64,000 nt of DNA, taken from assembly GCF_003641185.1 (NCBI RefSeq), contig NZ_CP032757.1, positions 1,612,001-1,676,000 of the forward strand, given 5' to 3'. The stretch comes from Lactiplantibacillus pentosus. GTDB lineage: Bacteria; Bacillota; Bacilli; Lactobacillales; Lactobacillaceae. The translations under genes were made by a program, and so were the position numbers. This document shows, one piece after another, positions 18,692 to 27,624 of this stretch (within the stretch, counting starts at the first letter, position 1; the number at the start of each line of letters is the position of its first letter). The notes beneath the pieces are model-generated. The model did not search any database. It was given only the letters and a program-made list of their open reading frames with translations, and was not told the origin of the DNA.

Positions 18692-21600
18692 CTATTTACT
18701 GATCAGACGAACCGTACTGCGGCCATCGCCGAGCTTTTTGATCAGTACTTGTTGACCAATCGTACGCTTCATCGATTCAATGTGGCTGATAACGCCAACC
18801 ATCCGATTTTCACCAATGGTTTCGAGCGCTTGCATGGCCTTTTCAAGGGTTTCATCATCTAACGAGCCGAAGCCTTCGTCGACAAAGAGAGCATCGATTT
18901 GGACTCCGTTAGCCGAGGACTGAACGACTTCACTTAGCGACAATGCGATTGACAGCGCCGCAATGAAGGTTTCACCGCCGGATAAGGTTTTAGAGGAGCG
19001 CGAGTTTCCCGTTTCGTTATCGTAGACGTTAATGTCTAAACCATGATCGGTACGCTTGTCACTGGCTTCATCCGCTAACTCGAACGTATAGCGGTTGTTC
19101 GACAGCAAGTTAATGAAGTGCTCATTGGCATAGTTGAGCACTCGCTGGAGGTAATGTTGAACGACATAGGTCTCCAGCTTGAGCTTGGATTCATTACCGT
19201 CTTTACCGGTGATGATGTTATATAAGCCGGTAATTTCGGCGAAGCGCTTGGCAAAGCTACCTTGTTGCTGCATGATTTTCTGGACACGTTGCAAACAGGA
19301 ATCGCCATCTGTGAACGCTTGTTTAGCGACCGTTTGTTGCTGAATGGCTTGGTCACGCAGTTGCCGCTGTGCTTCCAGCTGGGCTTGAAGTGCCGGTAAA
19401 TCGGGCTGTTCAACGTTAGCGAGTGCGGCTTGTAATTCTTTAATCTCGCGGGTCAAACGTGATTTAGTTTCGTCGTATTTAGCAACCGTGACCTGCAATT
19501 TGCTGAGTTGTCCAGCTGACAATTCCGTTAACCAAGCGTTTAAAACGGCGGTGTCATGGGTGGGCGCGTCATCGGCGTTTAGCGCAGTCGTTAACGTCTG
19601 ATTGAGTTCGACCGTTGCTTGTTGATTTGCGTCTAAGCGTTCTGCCAAATCAGTTTGTTGCATCCGATCTTTTGATAAGGCCACTTCACTGGCTTGAACC
19701 GCGTCCTTGGCCGCATCAACTTGTTTTTGATAATCTGCAACAGCTTTTTCAAGTTGTTGCTTTTCATGACGTAGCGTTTGGCTGGTCTCATCAGCCTTAA
19801 GTTGCGTTTCTGTTCGGGCGTGCTGCAGGTCAGTCGTTTTGGCGTCAATTTGGGTCTGCTTTTGCGTGACCGCAAGTTTGGTGGCCGTGACTTGGTCTTG
19901 GAGCGCTTGCCGATTTGTCTTAAGTTCATCAATCGCGGTACTAAGTTCTTGAGCGGCCGTCAATTGTTGACTGATTTCGTGTAGCTGTGTGTCAAAATTG
20001 GCTGTAATTGTCTTTAAATTGTAGGTGGTAATTGATTCTAGTCCAGCACTTACCACCAATTGTTGATAGCTGGTTTTGATCTCATTGGCAGTCACTTCAA
20101 CTTGAGCCGCGGCTTCTTCAGCGCTTTTTTGCGCAGCTTCAACTTGTTGTTGTGCCGACTTGACCGCTTGTTGGGTACTGGCAACGGCGTTTTGGGCATC
20201 ATCCACGGCAGTCATCGATTGTCGCAATTCAGTTTCGCTCGCGCTGATGGTTGCGACCATGTGCGAGTGGTCGGTTGAACCACAGACGGCACAGGGCTCA
20301 CCGTCGACCAGTTCTTGTTGCAACTGGGCAATCATGAGTTCTTGGCGACGGCCCCGTTGTTGGGCAAACGAACGTTGAGCTGCTTCGAATTTTTGTTGTG
20401 CGTCGGTGAGTGCAGTTTTGTGCTTCGTCAGCAGATCATTTGCGTCGGCGGCCGTTTTTTTGGCTTGATGCCACTGATGGTCAAGCGGCGTTAGCGTTTC
20501 AATAAACGTGGACCGTTGCTGGCTTAACTGATCCTTGGTTGCCCGCAATTGTTCGACTTCTGGCAACTCGGTTTGCTTTGCTTTAATTTGCTCATCTAAA
20601 TCAGTAAGCTGCTGTTGTTGTTGCTGCTTTGTTTGCTGGAGTTTAGCAAATTCCGGGGCCAACGTTGCTAGTTGGGTCGTCAAGCTTTCAATCCGGTTTG
20701 CTTGTGGAATCAACGTCGTCAGTTGGGTGATGCGTTGTTGCTGTTTCTGGTTGTCTTCACCTTCTGCCGCCAACTGTTTAAGGGCGGCCTGAGCAGTTTT
20801 AGCCTTAGCCTCAGTCTGCTTGACGTTAGTCGCGATCCGGACTTGGGTTTCTGACAGTTGTTTGTGTTCTTGCTGGCGCCGAAGCAGGTCTTGAGCAGTC
20901 GACTGCAAGCCCTCGGCCCAAGTCAGGGCTTGAATGTGCTGCCGCATCGCCGTCATTTCGGTTGCTGGTTGTTGGACCTGAGTCTGGTACTCTGTTTGGG
21001 CATCCGCTAACCGTTTGAATTGCTGCTGACGGTCACGGCCGGCCTGGTTGACAGCTTCTGCCTGCTTAACGGTCTTATCCAGTGCTTCAGTGGCCTGTTG
21101 CGCTTGTTCAAGGCGCGTTTGACGAGTGGCAACGAACTGGGTCAACAGGGACACTTTTTGATCATCCGGCGTGGCCTTGAGTTGCGCTTGTTCATCGTCA
21201 GTCCAAGTGGTCGATGATAGAGCGACCCGTAAATCCGTGATAAACTGTTCGCCAGTTTTGCGAGCGGCGAGGTATTCGGTTTTAAGGGCCGCACTAAAGT
21301 CACTGTAAAGCTGGGTTCCAAAAATCTTCTTCAGAATTTTTTCCTTATCGTCGGTCTTAGATTTCAAAAATTCCGAAAAGTCATTTTGCGGTAACAAAAT
21401 GATTTTTTTGAATTGGTCGGCAGTCAAGTTTAGAATTTGACCGATTTCCGGACCAACGTCGGCTGGTTTCGTCGCAATTGAATTGATTTCTACGCCACCA
21501 ACGCGGTCGACTACCGCCAGTTTGGCAGTCGCAGCTCGCTGAGTCATTCCGGAGCCACGTTTTTTAGCTAGTGACTGCTCCGGTGTCCGGCTGATTTTGT

Positions 21601-21874
21601 AAAGCTGATTACCTTGTTCAAAGTAGAAGATGACCTTAGTCGGCTGGTCAGCCGGAGCAAACTGACTGCGCATGTCCTTAGCGGCGCGGCCGTCAGTACC
21701 ATCGTTAGTTGTCGTCCCGAACAGCGCGAAGGTCATGGCGTCAAAAATCGTTGATTTACCAGCGCCAGTATCGCCGCTGATCAAAAAGATCGGGGTGCTT
21801 TCAAGTTTACTAAAATCGATAATGGAGTGTTCGTGGGGACCAAAATAGGTCATGTCTAAGTAGACGGGTTTCAC
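18692..21874 (-). CDS. sbcC: exonuclease SbcCD subunit SbcC
   Basis: 1060 residues. This is the SMC-like ATPase subunit of the nuclease that cuts DNA hairpins and protein-blocked ends. Walker A GDTGAGKST is at residues 34-42. Long Gln/Ala-rich coiled coils flank a zinc hook with C528 and C531 (CAVC). The C-terminal lobe has signature TLSGGETF and Walker B LFVDEGFGSLD. Start is GTG 21874, two bases after the sbcD stop, with GAGGA upstream. It is fully intact and transcribed with sbcD. Confidence 0.97.
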   Translation of the reverse strand: MKPVYLDMTYFGPHEHSIIDFSKLESTPIFLISGDTGAGKSTIFDAMTFALFGTTTNDGTDGRAAKDMRSQFAPADQPTKVIFYFEQGNQLYKISRTPEQSLAKKRGSGMTQRAATAKLAVVDRVGGVEINSIATKPADVGPEIGQILNLTADQFKKIILLPQNDFSEFLKSKTDDKEKILKKIFGTQLYSDFSAALKTEYLAARKTGEQFITDLRVALSSTTWTDDEQAQLKATPDDQKVSLLTQFVATRQTRLEQAQQATEALDKTVKQAEAVNQAGRDRQQQFKRLADAQTEYQTQVQQPATEMTAMRQHIQALTWAEGLQSTAQDLLRRQQEHKQLSETQVRIATNVKQTEAKAKTAQAALKQLAAEGEDNQKQQQRITQLTTLIPQANRIESLTTQLATLAPEFAKLQQTKQQQQQQLTDLDEQIKAKQTELPEVEQLRATKDQLSQQRSTFIETLTPLDHQWHQAKKTAADANDLLTKHKTALTDAQQKFEAAQRSFAQQRGRRQELMIAQLQQELVDGEPCAVCGSTDHSHMVATISASETELRQSMTAVDDAQNAVASTQQAVKSAQQQVEAAQKSAEEAAAQVEVTANEIKTSYQQLVVSAGLESITTYNLKTITANFDTQLHEISQQLTAAQELSTAIDELKTNRQALQDQVTATKLAVTQKQTQIDAKTTDLQHARTETQLKADETSQTLRHEKQQLEKAVADYQKQVDAAKDAVQASEVALSKDRMQQTDLAERLDANQQATVELNQTLTTALNADDAPTHDTAVLNAWLTELSAGQLSKLQVTVAKYDETKSRLTREIKELQAALANVEQPDLPALQAQLEAQRQLRDQAIQQQTVAKQAFTDGDSCLQRVQKIMQQQGSFAKRFAEITGLYNIITGKDGNESKLKLETYVVQHYLQRVLNYANEHFINLLSNNRYTFELADEASDKRTDHGLDINVYDNETGNSRSSKTLSGGETFIAALSIALSLSEVVQSSANGVQIDALFVDEGFGSLDDETLEKAMQALETIGENRMVGVISHIESMKRTIGQQVLIKKLGDGRSTVRLISK

Positions 21875-21876
21875 GG

Positions 21877-23058
21877 CTAATCCTCTTTTCTTAAATTGAC
21901 AAAAATTTGATCGACAAGCTGCTGTTGCGTTTTTGAAAGCGGCTGACCAGTAATATCATTGAAAAACTGGCCGACAATCGCATCCGGCGATAACGTGTCG
22001 AGCGCTTGCGCATGGCTCGTCATTGTGGCTTGATGGTGCGTTTCGTAATCAAGTTCGACGATCGTCCCATAAATTTGTTCTAGCTGAGCCCGGACGTTGA
22101 GATGTTTGCTACGATCGAAGTCCTGGACCGTAATCGCGAACCACGCCTGTTTTAAAGGCTGCTGTTGATAGAATTCCGGGTCGAGTAGGGTTTCCCACGG
22201 TGCTTTTAGACTCACTAAATCCGTCTTAGGTTGAATGGGCTTAAACTCGTGGGTGATATCGTCTGGGGTGATGGTGATAATTTCGACACCTTTTCCATGA
22301 AACTTAGGATTAGCTTCCTTGACGTTAAACTTCACGGGACTCCCGGAGTAACGAATGCGGTCGGGGTCCGGCGAGGCCAGCCGAGTGTGAATGTGCCCGA
22401 GCATGACATAGTCAAAATCACTGAATAAATCGGTCGTTAAAGTTGCCAAACCACCGACCTTGGACGTCGTTTCACTTGTCAGTTCCAAGTCGTCGTCGGT
22501 TTTGGGTGTGACCGTGAAATGTGTGATCAGCAGGTGGCGTTTCGTTGGGTCGAATTGGGCAGTCAAGTCTGCGAGTACCAATTGCATGGCGTCATTGATC
22601 GTATGAATCGCTTTGACTTGTTTTTCGGGTAAGCCTTGTTGTTGATAGTAGACCCGCGCATCGATTGGGTCGAAAAATGGCAACATGAAAATCTGGGCCT
22701 CAGGGGTTTCAATCGGTGTAAAGGCCTCAGCGAGTAACGTGTTGAGATGGAAGTTGGCGTACGCCAGCCATTCACGACCGTAATTGAGACGTTTAGCGCC
22801 GTCGTGATTCCCAGCAATCGCGTAAATCGGTAGGTGATGTTCGATATTGATCGCTTGCAACATGTGGTCAAGCGACGTGACCGCATCGGTGCTCGGAACC
22901 GCCCGGTCATAAATATCGCCGGCGATGACGATTCCGTCCACCTTTTCAGCGAGTGCAATCGCCAAGATTTGTTTGAATGCGGCCTCCTGTTCGTCCAGCA
23001 ACGAGTAGCCGTTAAGTGTGCGACCGATATGCCAATCAGCCGTATGTAGTAACTTCAT
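21877..23058 (-). CDS. sbcD: exonuclease SbcCD subunit SbcD
   Basis: 393 residues from ATG 23058, which has GGGAGG 8 bases upstream; the frame extends upstream without a site. The metallophosphatase motifs are in order: DWHIG near the start, GDIYDRAV, GNHD, later LLITHF and GHIH. With SbcC it forms the Mre11-Rad50-like complex, and SbcD supplies the manganese nuclease active site. It is first in the sbcDC operon. Confidence 0.97.
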   Translation of the reverse strand: MKLLHTADWHIGRTLNGYSLLDEQEAAFKQILAIALAEKVDGIVIAGDIYDRAVPSTDAVTSLDHMLQAINIEHHLPIYAIAGNHDGAKRLNYGREWLAYANFHLNTLLAEAFTPIETPEAQIFMLPFFDPIDARVYYQQQGLPEKQVKAIHTINDAMQLVLADLTAQFDPTKRHLLITHFTVTPKTDDDLELTSETTSKVGGLATLTTDLFSDFDYVMLGHIHTRLASPDPDRIRYSGSPVKFNVKEANPKFHGKGVEIITITPDDITHEFKPIQPKTDLVSLKAPWETLLDPEFYQQQPLKQAWFAITVQDFDRSKHLNVRAQLEQIYGTIVELDYETHHQATMTSHAQALDTLSPDAIVGQFFNDITGQPLSKTQQQLVDQIFVNLRKED

Positions 23059-23245
23059 GTGAGGTCCTCCCTTAAATGATTGAATCATTGAGTTCTATTA
23101 TCGCATATTTTGGTAAAAATACGTGGGTCGGGGACGCGGTAGAACGGTCAAAACTGATTAACGTAAAAGCGGCCGCATCATGTGTAGTCGTTAAACCATA
23201 TCTATGACAAATTCACTTCCATTTTACATTTTAGATGATTTGAGG

Positions 23246-23274
23246 TTGCATTCTTCGACGTTTAACATTAATAT
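23246..23274 (+). promoter_or_regulatory. promoter of the T-box-controlled peptide-binding operon
   Basis: TTGCAT at 23246-23251 and TAATAT at 23269-23274 are 17 bases apart. The predicted transcription start is just before stem I of the leader. Confidence 0.6.
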
Positions 23275-23290
23275 TAAATTATAAAATTAA

Positions 23291-23522
23291 GCGATGATGA
23301 GAAGAGTAGCCAGGAATATAATTCAAAGCGACCATGGATGGTGAAAGCATGGAATTTGATGACTAGTGAAGATGAACTCGGAGCATCGTTTTGGTGAAAG
23401 CTGAAACTACGGCTGGTCTCGTTAACGACCATGTTGTAAGTGGGGCTATGTGCTAGTAGCTCAACAAAAGGTGGTACCGCGGAAAATCTCGTCCTTATGT
23501 TAAGGGCGAGATTATTTTTTTT
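23291..23522 (+). ncRNA. T-box leader upstream of the peptide-binding protein gene
   Basis: Stem I runs from about 23291 to 23388 with the AGAGTA loop motif and a terminal CCAT/ATGG stem. The T-box sequence AAGGTGGTACCGCGG is at 23468-23482. It is followed by a terminator: ATCTCGTCCTTA pairs with TAAGGGCGAGAT at 23487-23512, then eight T. T-boxes read uncharged tRNA through a specifier codon. Here the candidate region TGAAGATGAACTC allows ATG (Met, 23372-23374) or GAT (Asp, 23371-23373). Spacing to the conserved TGAA favours GAT, while the rarity of T-ending specifiers favours ATG. I cannot decide from sequence alone. Confidence 0.9.
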
Positions 23523-23538
23523 GACTGGAGGCGGAAAT

Positions 23539-25164
23539 GTGAAAAAAAGGGTATTGAAACTTAGTCTAATTGTTGGTGGGGCACTGCTAATGTTATCAGG
23601 ATGTGGACACTCAAGTGGGGCTTCTAATCAAAATAAACGAACTTTGAATCTGATGCAGACAGCAACGCTCACGACACTGGACAGTACGAATCAAGCGACG
23701 CTACCTGAATTTAATACTTTGGTCAACACGACTGAAGGCCTTTATCGTTTGAACAGCAAGGATCAGCCAGTTCCCGCGATGGCGACTAAGATTGTTAAAC
23801 CGACCAAAAACGGCACGCAATATGTCTTTCATATTCGAAAAAACGCCAAGTGGAGTAACGGGGATCCCGTTTTAGCAAGTGACTTTGAGTATGCTTGGAA
23901 GCGTGCGATGAATCCAGCTAACAAGCCAGTTTATACTTACATTTTTAGTGGTATCAAGAACGCGGATGCCATCAATAACGGAAAAAAGTCTTACAAGAGC
24001 TTGGGAATTAAGGCGATTGGAAAACGAACCTTACGAATTCAGTTAGATCACCCGATGACTTATTTTAACAAGCTTGTGACCGTACCGGTGTTCTTACCAC
24101 AGGATGAAAAGTTTGTGACTAAAATCGGAACAGACAAGTATGGTACTAATTCGCCAACGACGGTTTCGAACGGTGCCTTTAAAGTGACCGGTTGGACTGG
24201 CTCTAACGATTCTTATGTCTTAAAACGAAACCAGTATTATTGGGACAAGCAGGCAATCAAATTAAAACAGATTCGTTATCAAACCGTTAAGGATGCGAAT
24301 ACGGCACATAATTTGTTTGCTGATGGGAAGTTGGATGACGCGACTATCTCCGGTGTAACAGCAAAAAGTTTGCAGCATAATGCCAATGTCAAACATGTCG
24401 ACCGCGCGTGGACTTATTATTTACAAGTGAATCAACGTTCAGGTCAGCCGCTTCAGAATAAGAAATTAAGGCAAGCACTCTCACTTGTTATCAATCGAAA
24501 ACAACTGACCAAGACTGTTTTAGCGGACGGCTCAAAGCCAGCGTCGAGTTTTGTTAGCCCTGGAACTGCCGTTGACCCCACCACGAATCGTGATTTTAGT
24601 GCTGAGACTAGTTTCTCTACCAAGGTAGATATTGCCAAGGCCAGACAGTTATGGACTGCTGGCTTAAAAGAAGCCAACATCAAGGGAACGGTACACTTGA
24701 CCTTGATTGGTGATGATCAGGATGTCACCAAAAATGTCGCGCAATTTGTTCAACAATAAGTGCAACAACATCTGAGTCATGTCCAAGTCAGCATTAAAAA
24801 CGTTCCTGATAAAGGGTTGCAAAGTCTGAAAAGTGGTGGGAAGTTTGCGCTTAGTCAATGGTACTGGCTTGCAGATTTTGCCGATCCGATTAATTACTTG
24901 GGTGTGCTTCAGTCTACCAATAGTATGAACAGTGGTCAATTTAATGATAAAACTTATGACCGTCTGCTCACTCAGGCCAATCAAACGAGCAGTCAAACAC
25001 AGTATTGGCAGTATTTAAGAAAGGCTGCCAAACGGTTACACAGTCAAGCAGGCTTAATTCCGTTATACTATGTTCGCGAAACACATCTGGTCAACCACAA
25101 ATTAAAGGGTGTTGCTTATCATGTAGCTGGCGAAACCGACTATACCAGGGCTTATTTTAAATAA
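23539..25164 (+). pseudogene. OppA-like peptide-binding lipoprotein gene interrupted by an in-frame TAA
   Basis: Start GTG 23539 follows GGAGG. Codons 1-406 encode a lipoprotein signal (lipobox LSGC) and most of a family-5 extracellular solute-binding protein. A TAA at 24757-24759 then stops translation, and the same frame continues without shift from 24760 to 25164, giving the remaining 134 residues (ALSQWYWLADFADPINYLG, typical of OppA C termini). One CAA to TAA change would explain it, since the neighbouring codons are CAA and GTG-CAA-CAA. The restored protein would be 541 residues, normal for OppA. No ribosome binding site precedes 24760. No permease genes are nearby, so it was probably an orphan receptor. 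Confidence 0.85.
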
Positions 25165-25182
25165 AAGGGGAGTTCATAACTG

Positions 25183-25503
25183 ATGAAAAAAGCTGAAACA
25201 CAAACTAAAGATGAATTTTTGAAAAAACTTAGCGTCGGTCGTTTTATTATTTACTTCGGCGCTGACTGGTGCCGAGAATGCCAGTATATCCGTCCAAAGC
25301 TCCCGGCAATTGAAAATAACTTCTCACAGTATCGTTTCATCAAGGTAGACCGTGACGATAACACCCAGCTTTGTTTGGATTTGAACATTCGTGGCTTGCC
25401 AAGTTTTCTTGCGTTTAATAATGGCCAAGAAATTGGTCGATTTGTAAATGGTGATTTGAAGACACAACCAGAGATAGAAAGTTGGATCCGGCACTTAAAG
25501 TAA
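25183..25503 (+). CDS. thioredoxin-family protein
   Basis: 106 residues with a thioredoxin fold and redox motif WCREC (C30, C33); the cis-proline is in RGLPSF. The intervening residues RE differ from the GP of classical thioredoxin, so the redox potential probably differs. No signal peptide, so it is cytoplasmic. Start ATG 25183 follows AAGGGGAG. It is 18 bases after the broken peptide-binding gene and has no terminator before it, so it is probably under the same T-box. Confidence 0.88.
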   Translation: MKKAETQTKDEFLKKLSVGRFIIYFGADWCRECQYIRPKLPAIENNFSQYRFIKVDRDDNTQLCLDLNIRGLPSFLAFNNGQEIGRFVNGDLKTQPEIESWIRHLK

Positions 25504-25576
25504 CAACGTGATAAGGTCTCACCACAATTTAGCATTACACAAAGCTCGTAAGCAGTTAGCTGGGATTGAGTAATAT

Positions 25577-26543
25577 ACGCGTTGTGCTAATTATGATTTA
25601 GCATTAAAAATGATTAAATCGTACCAGTTGGTGGATTCCTGTACGTCAGCCGATGCGCGCCTTAGTCCGACCTCCGGGGCCGGCTGACAACGCTGGAACA
25701 GGGCGGACATCGATTTGAACTCACGCAGAAACCCACTGCGCAATTTCAAATACGAGTCTTCTTCTAGTCCGGGAACCCCACCCGGACAAGAAGAATTTCG
25801 CCCTTGAGCATTGTCCGCCAGCCCTACAGTCGGGAACCCGCTCGAATGGCAGATGAACGGCCACCTATCTGGGTGTAATTGACCACTGTATATTAGGTGA
25901 CCGGTCCTTCAGATAAACTCATAATCAGCAACGACGCTGATTTGTGGCACACGTAAATCCTGTGAAAACGGTCTAAAAATCATTGATAAGTATTACTGGT
26001 AACTAGCTTTAAAATTCACCGATAGTATTGCCTTGCATCTAGGATTCAAGGTTTGTAATCTCGGTCGACTAGAAAAGACAATAATGCTCAGTGATGCTAT
26101 TGGTTTATAACGTTCAAATACAAGTTAGGATAACTTAGTGAAAATCAGTAGCTCACCCTACAGTTTGAATGCTAAAATAACCGTATGTTAAGAATCAATG
26201 ACCAATCCATCAAAAAGTTGAGTGCGCACATGTCCGCCTTTCGAATACCATCCCAGGCAGGAAGGTATTCTGGGCAAGGCCCAGTGGTGAAATTTCACTT
26301 AGCAAGCGTTTTGTGCTTGGTTAGTGAAAGACCAGTATTTAAGACGTGGTTTTCGGCTTAAATCTGTGTCCACCACGTTCCGGCCATTGCCCAGAATGCC
26401 TGGAAGCCGGCGTAGGAAGCATCTACCACAGCAAGTTTACGAGAACTCGCACTGTTTCCAGCGGGTCTAAGCTGGCAGCGCTTGAATTTGGAAAATAGAA
26501 CGATTTAATCATGATTCATGACAAACTAAATAGCACAACGCGT
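25577..26543 (+). repeat. structured repeat element E1: composite of two inverted units with 13-bp terminal inverted repeats
   Basis: A 967-base gene-free element. Its ends are perfect inverted repeats, ACGCGTTGTGCTA at 25577-25589 and its complement at 26531-26543, each followed inward by a further shared ATGATTAAATCGT. Unit A (about 25611-25915) and unit B (about 26190-26510) are diverged copies in opposite orientation, joined by a spacer. Unit A contains hairpins CGCAG/CTGCG at 25725-25740 and GTCCGGG/CCCGGAC near 25767-25787. Unit B has an outer stem ATTCTGGGCAA/TTGCCCAGAAT (26267-26277 with 26387-26397) and inner ATTTAAG/CTTAAAT. Related copies occur at 39917, 34909 and 49676. No protein frame is present. 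Confidence 0.85.
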
Positions 26544-26565
26544 CGTAACATATATTTTTTCTAAA

Positions 26566-26605
26566 TCAACTAGTGCCGCATGTGAATTGCATGTAGTACT
26601 AGTTT
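26566..26605 (+). terminator. possible intrinsic terminator
   Basis: AACTAGTGC pairs with GTACTAGTT across a loop containing a CATG palindrome, followed by TTTTG. It lies just outside the right end of element E1. The remaining bases to 26833 show nothing else that I recognise. Confidence 0.35.
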
Positions 26606-26833
26606 TGTATTGTCACGCGATCTCACTTAGTAAGGATAATAACCAGACTAAGACAACATATACGCCTTACCAGCCAAACGCACTATAATCACCTTAGCTC
26701 AGTCAACCGGTGCCAAACAGCAGCTACCAGTGGGCTAAGTCAATTTTCAGCGTTGTCATTAAAACAATAATTTGAGGATGAAACGATACGAGTTACGACG
26801 GGCACGCGGCCCGGTGGAATGGGGGAATCACGA

Positions 26834-27415
26834 ATGTTACCGAAAACTTGGTATACGCATTCAGCGCTAAAATGGTTGGTGCTGGTTAATTTTATTAATT
26901 TGCTGGTTTTATTCGCACGATATGTCGCTAGTTCACGCCCAGTTTGGATCATGAATAACATGACACTACTTAGCTTAACGGGGCTATTTCTAATCAGCTG
27001 TTTGCTTATTGTGAGCGGTTGGCGATTAAGCGTCAATCCAGCATTAGTGCAGTCTGGTCTGGACTTGAACTTAGTGGTGTTCTGCTACTTATTGTTGGTG
27101 GATTTCAATTTGATCGTCACGCCCGGTATTCTGACGATCGCGTTAATCGTCTCAATCGTCGGGGTGCCAGAAGCCTATGTGCCGCGTAATAACTTGATTG
27201 GGGTCCGTATTCCTTTGACTTTCGCGTCGGATGAAAACTGGCGGAAGACGAATGTGTTTGGTGCACGGCTGCTGACAGCGATGAGTTATTTGACGTTGCT
27301 ATTCTTCGGTCGAGCCAACCAAGCATTGTTCTTCACCGTATTTTTGTCTCTGCTGATACTGTCAACATTGGTTGTTTTTGGCTATTCTTATCGCTTAAGC
27401 CGGAAATTGTTGTAA
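26834..27415 (+). CDS. SdpI-family membrane protein
   Basis: 193 residues with five or six hydrophobic segments. The loop VPRNNLIGVRIPLTFASDEN followed by W is the SdpI-family signature. In Bacillus, SdpI gives immunity to the SdpC toxin and acts as a signal receptor; many homologues are of unknown role. Start ATG 26834 is chosen because GGGGGA ends 7 bases before it; ATG 26819 has no such site. No toxin or autorepressor gene is adjacent, so immunity function here is only a possibility. Confidence 0.82.
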   Translation: MLPKTWYTHSALKWLVLVNFINLLVLFARYVASSRPVWIMNNMTLLSLTGLFLISCLLIVSGWRLSVNPALVQSGLDLNLVVFCYLLLVDFNLIVTPGILTIALIVSIVGVPEAYVPRNNLIGVRIPLTFASDENWRKTNVFGARLLTAMSYLTLLFFGRANQALFFTVFLSLLILSTLVVFGYSYRLSRKLL

Positions 27416-27548
27416 AGGTGTGTGGAAGTAGCCAGGTCAGCGCAATGTCGTAATGTCAAATAGAATCCAACGGTGCCGTACAAATTGGACCGATTGTTTG
27501 TACATTAATTTTTAACTGAACGGTGGGGTCAATCCGAATTACGACAAA

Positions 27549-27604
27549 TAAAAAATCCGAGCCACAGAAATCATGTTGATTTCATGGCTCGGATTATTTT
27601 TTAA
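27549..27604. terminator. bidirectional terminator between the SdpI-family gene and yidC
   Basis: AATCCGAGCCA(C)AGAAATCA pairs with TGATTTCATGGCTCGGATT, with an A run before and a T run after. Confidence 0.92.
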
Positions 27605-27624
27605 AACCAGTTTACAAACTGATG

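Noticed and set aside
24760..25164. Independent gene starting at GTG 24760
   Set aside because: It continues the OppA-like protein in the same frame directly after TAA and has no ribosome binding site; it is the C-terminal part of a broken gene.
25611..25915. CRISPR array or tandem repeat
   Set aside because: Repeats are inverted units of about 300 bases and not short regular direct repeats with spacers; no cas genes.
25577..26543. Insertion sequence with transposase
   Set aside because: Inverted terminal repeats are present, but the interior has no coding frame; called a non-coding repeat instead.
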